A stretch of DNA of 64,000 nucleotides from Mesorhizobium sp. CU3 (GTDB lineage Bacteria > Pseudomonadota > Alphaproteobacteria > Rhizobiales > Rhizobiaceae), in the NCBI RefSeq assembly GCF_006442965.1, contig NZ_VFWX01000021.1, forward strand, positions 1 through 64,000, in the 5' to 3' direction. This document shows positions 10,876-20,944 of the stretch, piece after piece. Below the pieces are notes generated by a model. That model did no database searches. It saw only the letters and a program-made list of their open reading frames with translations, and was not told the DNA's origin. Numbering within the stretch: the first letter of the stretch is position 1; each line of letters begins with the position of its first letter. Made by a program: the position numbers and the translations under genes.

Positions 10876-11202
10876 CTAGTGGTGGCGCAGGAACCGGCGC
10901 CTGAAATGATCGAAATCCGGCCGCTTGCAGACATAGACGGCGCAGGATTTGGTGTCGGCGCTCGGCACATAGGCGCGTGACCTCACCTCGCCCGGGCTGC
11001 AGAAGCGGGCGTCGCTGACATAGCGGTTATAAAGCGGCAGTCCCGGCACGCGGCTCGACTGGTAGCGCAGGATGACGGCGCCTTGCCTGGCGATCGTCGC
11101 CTGCACCCGGTCGCAGCTCATGCGGGTCGGGTCGTAGCGCGAGACCGCCTGCGCCTCGGCGGTCGCCAGCAAGAAACAGGCGGCGAGCAGAATGGTTTTC
11201 AT
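10876..11202 (-). CDS. small secreted or periplasmic protein of unknown function
   Basis: This 108-residue protein has a clear Sec signal peptide (MKTILLAACFLLATAEAQA) and a mature part with four cysteines (in MSCDRV, ARFCSPG and KSCAVYVCKRP), probably forming disulfides. The ATG at 11202 follows GGGAGAAGAGG. I recognise no named family. It would be exported to the periplasm; short cysteine-containing proteins of this kind are common in rhizobial genomes. Confidence 0.7.
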   Translation of the reverse strand: MKTILLAACFLLATAEAQAVSRYDPTRMSCDRVQATIARQGAVILRYQSSRVPGLPLYNRYVSDARFCSPGEVRSRAYVPSADTKSCAVYVCKRPDFDHFRRRFLRHH

Positions 11203-11479
11203 GCCTCTTCTCCCAAAACGGCGAGCACGTCATCCCTCCACAACGCATGCCCCGTGTCAAAACTTCCATTCGATGTTTGCGCGCAATTTCAAGGCACGCG
11301 AACGACGCTCAGCACCCATCTTGTTTTCTTGCGCAAACTATCTTATATCCGCCGCATTGAATTTGGCCGATCGATCGGGCCGCGATCTTCGCGTTTGCTG
11401 ACGTCTATCTCCAAAATTTCGATGCCAACGGCCGGACATTGGTCCGGTCAAACGTAAGCAAATGTGGAAGGGCATTTAC

Positions 11480-11692
11480 ATGGCAACTGGTACGGTCAAG
11501 TGGTTCAACGCCACCAAGGGCTACGGCTTCATCCAGCCTGACAATGGCGGCGCGGACGTTTTCGTCCACATCTCCGCTGTCGAGCGCGCTGGCATGACCA
11601 GCCTCGTTGAAGGCCAGAAGATCAACTTCGAGATCGAGCAGGACCGCCGCACCGGCAAGTCCGCTGCTGGGTCTCTGAGCAAGGCAGCCTGA
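11480..11692 (+). CDS. cspA: cold-shock protein (CspA family)
   Basis: This 70-residue single CSD protein binds single-stranded RNA/DNA and acts as an RNA chaperone. The RNP motifs are KGYGFIQP and DVFVHIS. The start ATG at 11480 gives the family N-terminus [10 protein letters not shown]. The 277 bases between it and the divergent upstream gene leave room for a long structured leader, which is usual for csp genes. Downstream there is about 160 bases of GC-rich foldable sequence before a strong terminator. The symbol denotes the family; rhizobia have several paralogues. Confidence 0.93.
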   Translation: MATGTVKWFNATKGYGFIQPDNGGADVFVHISAVERAGMTSLVEGQKINFEIEQDRRTGKSAAGSLSKAA

Positions 11693-11855
11693 TTTGGCGA
11701 CAGCGCGCGCCGGACGAAGGTTCGGGGCGCGCGGCAAGTCACGGATGTACTGACGGTCGCGCGAGAAGCGCGCCGGAGCGGCAGGACCGACAAGCTGGAA
11801 CAGCAGATAGCTGCCAGCCCGGACCGGAAGCTCCCGATCAGGCTACCGGCATAGG
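11693..11855 (+). other. structured 3' region of the cold-shock gene
   Basis: No gene is supported here. The segment starts with a GC-rich hairpin (cgcgcgcc.ggac ... gttc.ggggcgcgcg) and runs without an obvious promoter to the terminator at 11856. It is probably the csp 3' untranslated region and might be processed into a small RNA. Confidence 0.45.
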
Positions 11856-11882
11856 AAGGCGGGCATTGCCCGCCTTTTTTGT
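11856..11882 (+). terminator. rho-independent terminator downstream of cspA
   Basis: A 9-bp perfect stem AAGGCGGGC/GCCCGCCTT with an ATT loop is followed by a run of T. It ends the csp transcript before the toxin-antitoxin unit. Confidence 0.9.
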
Positions 11883-11954
11883 TGTCTGGATTCCAACGAA
11901 CTGGTGTCTAGGTCTCATAGGCCCACCGGTTGGTACTTTTGGCCCAGTGTGTGC

Positions 11955-11960
11955 TACTAT
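11955..11960 (+). promoter_or_regulatory. possible -10 of a leaderless toxin-antitoxin transcript
   Basis: TACTAT lies 6 bases before the antitoxin ATG at 11967, and TTGGTA at 11930-11935 could be a -35 with a long 19-base spacer. No Shine-Dalgarno sequence precedes the ATG. Transcription would then begin at or next to the start codon. Confidence 0.35.
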
Positions 11961-11966
11961 TGAACA

Positions 11967-12167
11967 ATGACAAAGCTTGAGCAGATCGAAAAATCCGTCA
12001 CCGAACTCAGCCCCGACGAGCTGAAAGCGTTTGCTGCGTGGTTTGAGACGCTGCAGGCCGATTTGTGGGACAAGCAGATCGAGGCCGACGCCAAGGCGGG
12101 CCGGCTGGACAAGCTGGCCGAGCAAGCCCTCGCCGACCATCGCGCAGGCCGGACCCGGCCCCTGTGA
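11967..12167 (+). CDS. putative antitoxin of a RelE-type toxin-antitoxin pair
   Basis: This 66-residue, helical, charged protein (MTKLEQIEKSVTELSPDELKAF...) resembles short addiction-module antitoxins that precede RelE/ParE toxins. It has no clear DNA-binding motif, so autoregulation would depend on the family fold. Its stop TGA overlaps the toxin GTG start by 4 bases (GTGA 12164-12167), which fixes production of antitoxin before toxin. Assignment rests on size, position and partner. Confidence 0.75.
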   Translation: MTKLEQIEKSVTELSPDELKAFAAWFETLQADLWDKQIEADAKAGRLDKLAEQALADHRAGRTRPL

Positions 12168-12418
12168 ATCATTTTGCCGCTCCCTCTTTCTGGGAGGCCT
12201 ACGGCAGATTACCCTCTTTAATTCGTGCGAAGGCGGACGCCAGCTTCGCCAAATTACGCGCCGACCCGTTTCATCCATCGCTGCATTTCAAGCAAGTTGG
12301 ACGGTATTGGTCGGCACGGGTTGACCTCAACTATCGCGCCGTAGCGATCCGCGATCATGATGATCTGATCTGGTTCTGGGTCGGCACCCATTCCGAATAT
12401 GATCGCCTGTTGAAGTAG
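12164..12418 (+). CDS. RelE/ParE-superfamily toxin
   Basis: This 84-residue protein shows the RelE-like fold pattern: an N-terminal helix (FWEAYGRLPSLIRAKADASFAKL), a KQVGRYWSARVDLNYRAVAI sheet region and the terminal FWVGTHSEYDRLL strand/helix. Toxins of this group usually cleave mRNA on the ribosome; some ParE-type members act on gyrase. It begins with GTG at 12164, inside the antitoxin stop, so it is translationally coupled. No signs of decay are seen. Confidence 0.82.
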   Translation: MNHFAAPSFWEAYGRLPSLIRAKADASFAKLRADPFHPSLHFKQVGRYWSARVDLNYRAVAIRDHDDLIWFWVGTHSEYDRLLK

Positions 12419-12449
12419 CCGCAGTAGTCCACCCAGGAGGTTATCGAGC

Positions 12450-13058
12450 TTAGGGTCGCCAATCGATCGGCACATGCCCCTCATCCGCCTCGACCCGCTT
12501 CAGCCAGTCGACTACGGCCGGATAGGCGTCGAGCTGGAAGCCGCCCTTTTCGGCGCTGTGGGTGTAGGCGTAGAGCGCGATGTCGGCGACGCTGTAGGCA
12601 TTGCCGGCGAAGAAGGCGTTCTGTTCCAGGTGCCTGTTCATCACGCCGAGGGCCTTGTTGCCGCGCTCCAGCGTCTGCGCCAACCGTTCGGGCGTCGCGT
12701 CCTTCGCCCGCTCCGGAAAGGTGAGCAGCGCCTTGCGCACCGCGATATAGGGCTCATGGCTGTATTGCTCGAAGAACAGCCACTGATAGGCCAGCGCCCG
12801 CTCATATCTGTCGGCCGGCAGGAAGCGCGTGCCTTCGGCGAGATAGAGCAGGATGGCGTTCGACTCGGCGATGCGCCGGCCGTCGTCGAGCTCGAGCAGC
12901 GGCACCATGGCGTTCGGATTCTTGGCGACGTAATCGGGCTTGCGCGTCGCGCCGCTATGCGAGCTTACCTCGATGCGGGTGAAGGCAATGCCGAGCTTGG
13001 CCATCAACAGCCGCGGCTTGTAGCAATTGCCGCTGTCGCTCATGTCGTAAAGGATCAT
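12450..13058 (-). CDS. glutathione S-transferase family protein
   Basis: This 202-residue protein has an N-terminal thioredoxin-like GST domain (ILYDMSDSGNCYKPRLL; NPNAMVPLLELDDGRRIAESNAILLYLA with the cis-Pro and the glutathione gamma-Glu site ES) and a helical C-terminal domain ending YSVADIALYAY...YPAVVDWLKRVE. Such enzymes conjugate or reduce small electrophiles, or act in dehalogenation or stress responses. Its substrate is unknown. It is single on the minus strand, downstream of nothing in the same unit. Confidence 0.9.
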   Translation of the reverse strand: MILYDMSDSGNCYKPRLLMAKLGIAFTRIEVSSHSGATRKPDYVAKNPNAMVPLLELDDGRRIAESNAILLYLAEGTRFLPADRYERALAYQWLFFEQYSHEPYIAVRKALLTFPERAKDATPERLAQTLERGNKALGVMNRHLEQNAFFAGNAYSVADIALYAYTHSAEKGGFQLDAYPAVVDWLKRVEADEGHVPIDWRP

Positions 13059-13179
13059 GCCGTTTGCCCTCGCCAGAATCCAGATGCAGGAGGGGCTCTA
13101 ACGCGGCTGAGCCGCGCCATCCAGTGATTTGTTCTTGGGCAAAACCATCAGCGTTGCTGATGTATTCCTCGGGTCCGCA

Positions 13180-14040
13180 TCAGCGGCGCTGGTGCAGGGG
13201 CACGACCTTGTTGTCCATGCCCAGCAGCGCATCGATCGACAGCGGCTCCTGGTTGAAGATCGTGCCGGCTAGCGCCGGGCGGGCAAGATGGAAACCTTGC
13301 AGGAGATCGACGCCGCCGTCGAGCGCCACGCGCAGGTGATTGGCCTGCTCGATCCCTTCGACCAGCACCTTGGCGCCGCGGTCATGCAGCATCGACACCA
13401 GCGGCCGGAAGAACCGCTCGGCCGCGGCATGGCGGCAGAACTCGGCGAACCAGTTGCCGTCGATCTTCACGATATCCGGTTGAAGCAGGCTGATCCGTTC
13501 CTCGGTCGAATGTCCCGTGCCGAAATCGTCGATGGCGATGCGGATGCCGTCGCGCCGCATTTCGCGCACCAGGCTGGTCAGGACATGGTCGTCGGCCGCC
13601 TGTTCGGTGATCTCGCAGACCAGCAGCCTCGGTTGCAGGTCGAAATCGCCGAGATGCCGCCTCATCAGCCGGATTTCCGCCAGCGCCCGCCCGAGATGGT
13701 CATTGATCGTCGGATTGTAGTTGAAGAACAGGGTCAGCCCGTCGGCGTCGATGTTGCGGTAATTGGCCAGATGCAGCCTTCGGCACATCGTCTCGACAAA
13801 CAGCCGGTCGGATTGCGGCACGCTGTCGAAGAAGACCGACGGCGCGACCGGCCGCGCGGCGCGGCGCGGCTCGATCAGGGCTTCGACGGCGACCGCTCTC
13901 AGCGCCCTTCCCTCGGGCGCGAAGATCGGCTGATAGGCGCTCCACAGCCGGAACTCGCCATAGATGCCGAACCGGATGCCGATCTCGTCGGCGAAGATCG
14001 CCTCGGCGACGTTGCGCCGCCGCTCCGCTCGGTCGCTCAT
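13180..14040 (-). CDS. EAL-domain protein, probable c-di-GMP phosphodiesterase (second of a coupled pair)
   Basis: This 286-residue stand-alone EAL domain has the catalytic set visible: VEALIEPR (E), FFNYNP (N), VCEITEQ (E), IAIDDFGTGHS (DD), DIVKIDGNWF (K), VLVEGIEQ (E) and LLQGFHLARP (Q). It should hydrolyse c-di-GMP to pGpG, a change that favours motility over surface growth. It has no sensory domain or membrane segment. Its ATG overlaps the stop of the upstream EAL gene by ATGA (14037-14040), so the two are translated as a unit. The two proteins are related and probably arose by tandem duplication. Confidence 0.9.
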   Translation of the reverse strand: MSDRAERRRNVAEAIFADEIGIRFGIYGEFRLWSAYQPIFAPEGRALRAVAVEALIEPRRAARPVAPSVFFDSVPQSDRLFVETMCRRLHLANYRNIDADGLTLFFNYNPTINDHLGRALAEIRLMRRHLGDFDLQPRLLVCEITEQAADDHVLTSLVREMRRDGIRIAIDDFGTGHSTEERISLLQPDIVKIDGNWFAEFCRHAAAERFFRPLVSMLHDRGAKVLVEGIEQANHLRVALDGGVDLLQGFHLARPALAGTIFNQEPLSIDALLGMDNKVVPLHQRR

Positions 14041-14933
14041 AGCGCCGCCTTGCGCCCGAACACCCTGGCCGGGCGTGTCGGCGACGGCGTTGGGTTGGCG
14101 GCGGCTGAAGTCTTGCCGCCCTGGACCGGAGGTTGCTCCGTACCCTTGCTGAAGACGCGAAAGCTGGTCGGGGCCAGTTCCGGTCGGGCAAGCACATAGC
14201 CCTGCACCATCGAGGCGCCGGACTTCTCCGCGAGTTCCAGCTGCCAGCCTTCCTCGATGCCTTCGAAGACGGTGCGTATCCCCTGGTTCTCGAAGCTGTG
14301 CACCATCGCCGTCAGCAACGCGAAGCCTGGCCCGGACTCCATCAGATGCGTGATCCAGTGGGCGTCGAATTTGACGATGTCGGGCTTGAGCTCCTTGACC
14401 CGATTGATGTCGGATTCATCGGCCCCATAGTCGTCTACCGCGATGCGGAACCCGTTGGCCCTGAGCGCCTCGACGAAACCATAGAGCGTCTCCTGCGAAG
14501 CCGACTTCTGCTCGGTGACCTCGCAAACGATGCGGCGCGGATCGATGCCCGCTTCGTGGAGCACCAGCCGCATGTCGCGCAGCGCCTTGTCGGCAATGCC
14601 GCGGTTGGTGAAGACAGACGGGTCGAAATTGACGAAGATCGACGCATGCTCCGGCAGGCAGGCGCCCGCATTCAAGAGATGCAGCGTCCTGGTCAGGGCC
14701 TCGATATGCAGCCGGTCGGCAGCGGGACACGTGCCGAAGAAGGCTGCCGGCGGCTGCGCCTCGCCGTCGCGGAACGGCCGGATCAGACCCTCGAAAGCGG
14801 CGACCTCGAGCTTGCCCTCCTTGAAGGCGAAGATCGGCTGGAACGCGCTCTGCAGCGTATAGATGCCCCAGACACCGGTCGAGGTGCCGTCATCATGGCG
14901 AATGATGTGGGCAAGCCCGATGCTGCGCGACAA
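14037..14933 (-). CDS. EAL-domain protein (first of a coupled pair)
   Basis: This 298-residue EAL-fold protein has EGL in place of EAL (AFEGLIRPF) and DDYGADES in place of DDFGTG. It keeps the other metal and substrate positions: VNFDPS (N), VCEVTEQ (E), DIVKFDAHW (K), FEGIEEG (E) and VQGYVLARP (Q). It may be an active phosphodiesterase or a binding partner of the next EAL protein; the sequence alone does not settle this. The start is TTG at 14933 with a GAGGGGGA ribosome site. A short N-terminal segment contains no recognisable sensor. Confidence 0.85.
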   Translation of the reverse strand: MSRSIGLAHIIRHDDGTSTGVWGIYTLQSAFQPIFAFKEGKLEVAAFEGLIRPFRDGEAQPPAAFFGTCPAADRLHIEALTRTLHLLNAGACLPEHASIFVNFDPSVFTNRGIADKALRDMRLVLHEAGIDPRRIVCEVTEQKSASQETLYGFVEALRANGFRIAVDDYGADESDINRVKELKPDIVKFDAHWITHLMESGPGFALLTAMVHSFENQGIRTVFEGIEEGWQLELAEKSGASMVQGYVLARPELAPTSFRVFSKGTEQPPVQGGKTSAAANPTPSPTRPARVFGRKAAL

Positions 14934-15025
14934 AGATCCCCCTCGCTCCGCGAACTGGCGGAATTCAATCCGGCATCCTGCCAGCGAAGGGTTTACCGGT
15001 CGTTGATGAGTTTATTAACCGCAGC

Positions 15026-16379
<1,354 letters not shown>

Positions 16380-16404
16380 CCGGGGGCGGAAGCTCCCAGA
16401 TCGG

Positions 16405-16432
16405 AAAAACCCGGCACCGGCCGGGTTTTTTG
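16405..16432 (+). terminator. rho-independent terminator of aatA
   Basis: An 11-bp stem AAAAACCCGGC/GCCGGGTTTTT with an ACCG loop continues into T residues, 25 bases after the aatA stop. The A-rich 5' arm means it may also work for the convergent cupin gene. Confidence 0.92.
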
Positions 16433-16442
16433 TTGGGCGGCC

Positions 16443-16838
16443 TCAACCGCCATACTGCTCCGGTGTCACCGCTTCCAGCCAGTCGGCATGGACCCCGTCC
16501 AGCGCCTCCTGCATAGCGATATGCGTCATAGCGGTTTTCGCCCCGGCGCCGTGCCAGTGCTTTTCCCCCGGCGCGAAGGCGACGACGTCCCCCGCCCTGA
16601 TCTGTTCGATCGGCCCGCCCCAGGTCTGGGCAAGCCCGGCGCCGGAAGTGACATAGAGCGTCTGCCCAAGTGGGTGCGTGTGCCAATGCGTGCGCGCGCC
16701 GGGCTCGAAGCTGACCAGCGTCGCCCTGAGCCGCGCTGGCGCTTCCTTCTCGACGATCGGCGTCTGCAGCACCCGGCCGGTAAAATAGGTCTCCGGCGCG
16801 ACGATCGTCGGCACGCTGCCGCACGCAATGATCTTCAT
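16443..16838 (-). CDS. cupin domain protein
   Basis: This 131-residue cupin has motif 1 at GARTHWHTHPLGQTLYVTSG and motif 2 at VVAFAPGEKHWHGAGAKTAMTHI, giving the usual histidine/glutamate metal site. It resembles small cupins of the carboxymuconolactone-decarboxylase-associated type, but the substrate is unknown. ATG 16838 has AGGAAGG upstream. It is convergent with aatA across the shared terminator. Confidence 0.82.
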   Translation of the reverse strand: MKIIACGSVPTIVAPETYFTGRVLQTPIVEKEAPARLRATLVSFEPGARTHWHTHPLGQTLYVTSGAGLAQTWGGPIEQIRAGDVVAFAPGEKHWHGAGAKTAMTHIAMQEALDGVHADWLEAVTPEQYGG

Positions 16839-17124
16839 CTTTCGGTCCTTCCTAGGTAGCGCTTCGCCGGCGGCGTTTTGCGATGCAGTTTCATCCCGAT
16901 GAGCGGCTGACGCAACCGGCCTTTTTCAGCCGCTGGAGAACCGCGTTGAAGTCCGCGACGAGGGCTCGTTGGCCAGTCAAAAAACTGTCATAAATCGTTG
17001 CTTTTTAACCATAAAACTCTGCCGCCCGATCAAGCGCCGATTAATGCCGCGCGACGGCCCGGGAACTCAGTGTTTGTTAACGGCTGAAGCCCTAGCCATG
17101 GCCCCGTGCTGTGGGGGCGCGGAC

Positions 17125-18654
17125 ATGAGTATCTTGGCGACCATCAAGGATCATAGCGGCCGCATCTATCGCGGCATCCAGGCCTTGCTTATGCTGAGCA
17201 TCGCCGCCACCGGGCTCGCCGCTTTCGGGCTGACTGAGAACACCTCGCGCGCCGGCGCGCTCGCCATGTCGGTGGCGTCCACCCTGATGGCACTGCTCGT
17301 CTTGATGTATATGCGCTCCAACATCGTTCAGCGCCTTCAATCGGCGGCGGACGCGGAAGCCGAGAAGCATCGCTTCCTGACCGTCGACGCCATGACCGGC
17401 GCCATGACGCGCCGCTATTTCATCGAGGCGCTGCGCGACCGTCTGGCCGGCCTGCGCAACCGCCGCGAGACCAGCCTGCTTCTGATCGACCTCGATCATT
17501 TCAAGCAGCTCAACGACACGTTCGGGCATCAATTCGGAGATCTCGCGTTGGCGCATCTGGTCAAGGAGGCGGAGCGAATCTTCGAAGAAAGTGTCATCGG
17601 CCGGCTCGGCGGCGACGAGTTCGGCGTCCTGGTTCCGTACGGCGACATCGCCCTCATCAACAAGGATTTACGCCGCCTGCTGGAGGCGATGCGAGCGGGC
17701 AAGCGCCACGAAGGCAAGATCGTCCCGTTGTCCATCTCGGTGGGCGTCGCGCTGGCGCCGCTGCATGCGTCGAACGCCACTGAGCTGATGCTCTTGGCCG
17801 ACCTCGCGCTCTATGAAAGCAAGGCCGGCGGCCGCGGCCGCGTCACTATCTTCGACGAGGAGATGCTGTCGGACAAGCGCTACCGCCGGCTGGTCGAGCG
17901 CGAGTTGCGTGCCGCCATCTATCTTGGCGAGCTGGAGCTGCACTACCAGCCGATCGTCGATCCGAGCGGCACGGTGGACGCGCTGGAAGGATTGATCCGC
18001 TGGCGCCACCCGGTACGCAGCCTGATCTCGCCGGCCGAGTTCATCCCGATCGCCGAGCGCTCGACGCTGATCGATATGATCGGCGAATGGGTGTTCAAGC
18101 GCGCCTGCGCCGACATCGGCCATTTTCCCGGACGACGCATCTCGATCAACGTCTCCGGCGAGCAGTTGAAGCGCGACGAGATCGTGAACATGTGCGATCG
18201 CGTCCTGCGAGAGACCGGCCAGTCGGCATCGCAATTCATCATCGAGATCACAGAGACGGTGGCGATGGCCGCCACGCCCGAGGTTCTGCGACGCCTGGAG
18301 GCTCTGCGCGACCTTGGCTTCCACATCGCGCTCGACGATTTCGGCACCGGACATTGCGGCTTCAACTATCTGAAGTCGTTGCCCATCGACAGCGTCAAGA
18401 TCGACCGCTCCTATATCAGCAGCCTGGCGCATGACCAGGTGGCACAGATTTTCGTTTCCGCGCTCGCCCAGATCGCGCGCATCCAGGACATCGTGATCGT
18501 CGCCGAGGGCGTCGAAACGGCGGAGGAATTCACCCTGGCCAGGACTGCCGGCTGCAGCCGCTTCCAGGGCTATTTCTTCGGCAAGCCGGCGCCGCGCGAC
18601 AAGGCGAGCGCCTGGTGTGCGGCGGCGTCCGAGCCGCTTGCCCTTACAGCCTGA
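17125..18654 (+). CDS. membrane GGDEF-EAL protein (c-di-GMP turnover)
   Basis: This 509-residue protein has two predicted N-terminal membrane helices (about residues 20-36 and 43-62), a GGDEF domain with intact RLGGDEFG at 162-166 and LIDLDHFKQLNDTFGH, and a C-terminal EAL domain (EGL variant at LEGLIRWRHP; SINVSGEQ; IEITETV; IALDDFGTGHCGF; VKIDRSY; VIVAEGVET). It could make and/or degrade c-di-GMP; the EAL metal residues look intact. ATG 17125 is preferred to an upstream TTG. There is no periplasmic sensor between the helices. It follows two EAL genes by a few kilobases, though it is not in one operon with them. Confidence 0.92.
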   Translation: MSILATIKDHSGRIYRGIQALLMLSIAATGLAAFGLTENTSRAGALAMSVASTLMALLVLMYMRSNIVQRLQSAADAEAEKHRFLTVDAMTGAMTRRYFIEALRDRLAGLRNRRETSLLLIDLDHFKQLNDTFGHQFGDLALAHLVKEAERIFEESVIGRLGGDEFGVLVPYGDIALINKDLRRLLEAMRAGKRHEGKIVPLSISVGVALAPLHASNATELMLLADLALYESKAGGRGRVTIFDEEMLSDKRYRRLVERELRAAIYLGELELHYQPIVDPSGTVDALEGLIRWRHPVRSLISPAEFIPIAERSTLIDMIGEWVFKRACADIGHFPGRRISINVSGEQLKRDEIVNMCDRVLRETGQSASQFIIEITETVAMAATPEVLRRLEALRDLGFHIALDDFGTGHCGFNYLKSLPIDSVKIDRSYISSLAHDQVAQIFVSALAQIARIQDIVIVAEGVETAEEFTLARTAGCSRFQGYFFGKPAPRDKASAWCAAASEPLALTA

Positions 18655-18841
18655 CGAACAAAGCCGGCGAACATCCTATTTTTCTTGCCCTCCCGGCAAA
18701 CCCGTGTGACGATGGCTTCGGGCAGGGGCGCATAAGCCTCGCTTGCGACGGCCGAACAGGCCGGCCGCCGCTCTGCTTAAGGGTGCGATCGGACGCACTT
18801 TTGCTGATCGCTCTCGGGAAACGCCTGAGTGGAGGTCAGCC

Positions 18842-20893
18842 ATGGGTACTCGCGCCGGAGGACGACGCACGGGACCGAAATGCATCGCCATAATCGGTCC
18901 CTTTGCAAGCGGTAAGACGACACTTCTCGAAGCAATCCTCGCCCGAACGGGCGCCATTCCCCGCCAGAACCCCGTTTCATCGGGCAGCACCGTTTCCGAT
19001 CACTCACCCGAGGCCCGCGCCCACGCCATGAGCGTCGAGGCGACCTTCGCCAGCACCGAATTCATGGGCGAGCAGTTGACCTTCGTCGACTGCCCCGGAT
19101 CGATCGAGTTCGCCTTCGAGGCCGAGCCGGTGCTTGCCGCTTGCGATCTTGCGGTGGTCGTTGCCGAGGCGGACGAGAAGAAGATCCCCGCGCTGCAGCT
19201 CATCATGCGCAAGCTCGACGATCTCGCCATCCCGCGCATCCTGTTCCTCAACAAGGTCGACAGGGCGGTCGCCGGCGTGCGCGAGACGCTGAAGATGCTG
19301 CAGCCGGCGAGCTCGATGCCGCTGCTGCTGCGCCAGATTCCGCTGCGCAAGGACGGCGTCGTCATCGGCTCGATCGATCTGGCGCTGGAGCGCGCCTACA
19401 TCTACCGCGAATATGCCGAGAGCGAAGTGGCTGAAATCCCGGGCGACGACAAGGCGCGCGAACTGGAAGCCCGTTTCTCCATGCTGGAGACGCTGGCCGA
19501 CCATGACGACCATCTGATGGAGCAGCTTCTGGAGGAGATCGAGCCGCCTAAGGACGCGATCTTCGACGACCTCTCAGCCGATCTGCGCGCCGGCGCCGTG
19601 ACACCGGTGCTGATCGGCACGGCCGAGAAAGGCAATGGCGTGCTGCGCCTCTTGAAGGCGATCCGCCATGATGCGCCCGATGTCGAAGCGACCAGAAAGC
19701 GCCTTGGCGCGCCGGAAGGCCAGACCGTCGTCCAAGTTATGAAGACCATCCATACCGCGCATGGCGGCAAGCTCTCGGTCTCACGCGTGCTTTCCGGCCA
19801 GTTGGCCGACGCTGCCGAGCTTTGCCTCTCCAACGGCGACACGACAAAGGTCTCCGGCATCTACAGGATGCTCGGCAAGGACCAGCTCAAGCAGACATCC
19901 GCAAAGGCCGGCGAAACCGTCGCGCTCGGCAAGCTTGACAACGTCAAGACCGGCCAGACGCTGAGCTCGGCCAAGGGCGGCACCCGACCGCTGACCGCGC
20001 TCGAGCCGCCGCAACCGGTCTTCGCCTTTGCGCTGCGCCCCAAGGAGCGCAAGGACGAGGTCAAGATGTCGGCCGCCATCCAGAGGCTTGCCGAGGAAGA
20101 CCCCTCGCTCAGCCTGCGCCACAATCAGGACTCTGCCGAAACCGTTCTGTCCGGACATGGCGAGATGCATTTGCGCGTCGTGCGCGAGCGGCTGGAGGGC
20201 AAGAACCAGATCCCGATCGAAGGCCACGCCCCGGCGGTGCCTTATCGGGAAACCATCCGCAAGGGGGCGCAGCAGCGCGGCCGTCACAAGAAACAGTCGG
20301 GCGGTCACGGCCAGTTCGGCGATGTGGTGATCGAGATCAAGCCGCTGCCGCGCGGCACAGGCTTCCAGTTCTCCGACACGATCACCGGCGGCGTGGTGCC
20401 CAAGACCTATATACAGTCGGTCGAGACGGGCATTCGCGACTATCTGAAGACCGGCCCGCTCGGCTTCCCGGTCGTCGACGTCGCAGTCAATTTGTCGGAC
20501 GGCTCCTACCATGCGGTCGATTCTTCCGACATGGCCTTCCAGATGGCTGCCAAGCTCGCCATGAAGGAAGGCATGGCGGCCTGCTCGCCGGTCCTGCTGG
20601 AACCGGTCATGAAGGTCGAGATCGTCACGCCCTCCGACGCGACCTCGAAGATCATCGCGCTGATCCCGCAGCGCCGCGGCCAGATCCTCGGCTATGACGC
20701 GCGGCCCGACTGGCCGGGCTGGGACGTGGTCGAGGCGACCATGCCGCAGGCGGAGATCGGAGACCTGATCATCGAGTTGCGCTCGGCAACCGCTGGCGTC
20801 GCCAGCTACAAGGCCGCTTTCGACCACATGGCCGAGCTGACCGGACGCCTGGCGGACGAGGCGATGAACGCCAACGGCAACAAGGCGGCCTGA
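18842..20893 (+). CDS. elongation factor G-like GTPase
   Basis: This 683-residue protein has the EF-G multidomain layout: a GTP-binding domain (P-loop GPFASGKTT; G4 NKVD), domain II (VVQVMKTIHTAHGGKLSVSRVLSG), domains III-IV (RHNQDSAETVLSGHGEMHLRVV; GGHGQFGDVVIEIKPLPRG) and a C-terminal domain V. It differs from canonical FusA: the G3 motif is DCPGS rather than DTPGH, and the usual RGITI switch I is not seen. It is therefore probably a paralogue related to EF-G2 rather than the main translocase. ATG 18842 has GGAGG upstream. A terminator follows directly. Confidence 0.88.
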   Translation: MGTRAGGRRTGPKCIAIIGPFASGKTTLLEAILARTGAIPRQNPVSSGSTVSDHSPEARAHAMSVEATFASTEFMGEQLTFVDCPGSIEFAFEAEPVLAACDLAVVVAEADEKKIPALQLIMRKLDDLAIPRILFLNKVDRAVAGVRETLKMLQPASSMPLLLRQIPLRKDGVVIGSIDLALERAYIYREYAESEVAEIPGDDKARELEARFSMLETLADHDDHLMEQLLEEIEPPKDAIFDDLSADLRAGAVTPVLIGTAEKGNGVLRLLKAIRHDAPDVEATRKRLGAPEGQTVVQVMKTIHTAHGGKLSVSRVLSGQLADAAELCLSNGDTTKVSGIYRMLGKDQLKQTSAKAGETVALGKLDNVKTGQTLSSAKGGTRPLTALEPPQPVFAFALRPKERKDEVKMSAAIQRLAEEDPSLSLRHNQDSAETVLSGHGEMHLRVVRERLEGKNQIPIEGHAPAVPYRETIRKGAQQRGRHKKQSGGHGQFGDVVIEIKPLPRGTGFQFSDTITGGVVPKTYIQSVETGIRDYLKTGPLGFPVVDVAVNLSDGSYHAVDSSDMAFQMAAKLAMKEGMAACSPVLLEPVMKVEIVTPSDATSKIIALIPQRRGQILGYDARPDWPGWDVVEATMPQAEIGDLIIELRSATAGVASYKAAFDHMAELTGRLADEAMNANGNKAA

Positions 20894-20911
20894 TCGATTT
20901 GGCTGGAAGCA

Positions 20912-20944
20912 AAAACGGCGTCCGGATGATCCGGACGCCGTTTT
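20912..20944 (+). terminator. rho-independent terminator after the EF-G-like gene
   Basis: A 15-bp perfect stem (AAAACGGCGTCCGGA and its complement) with a TGA loop is followed by TTTTATT, 18 bases after the stop codon. Confidence 0.93.
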
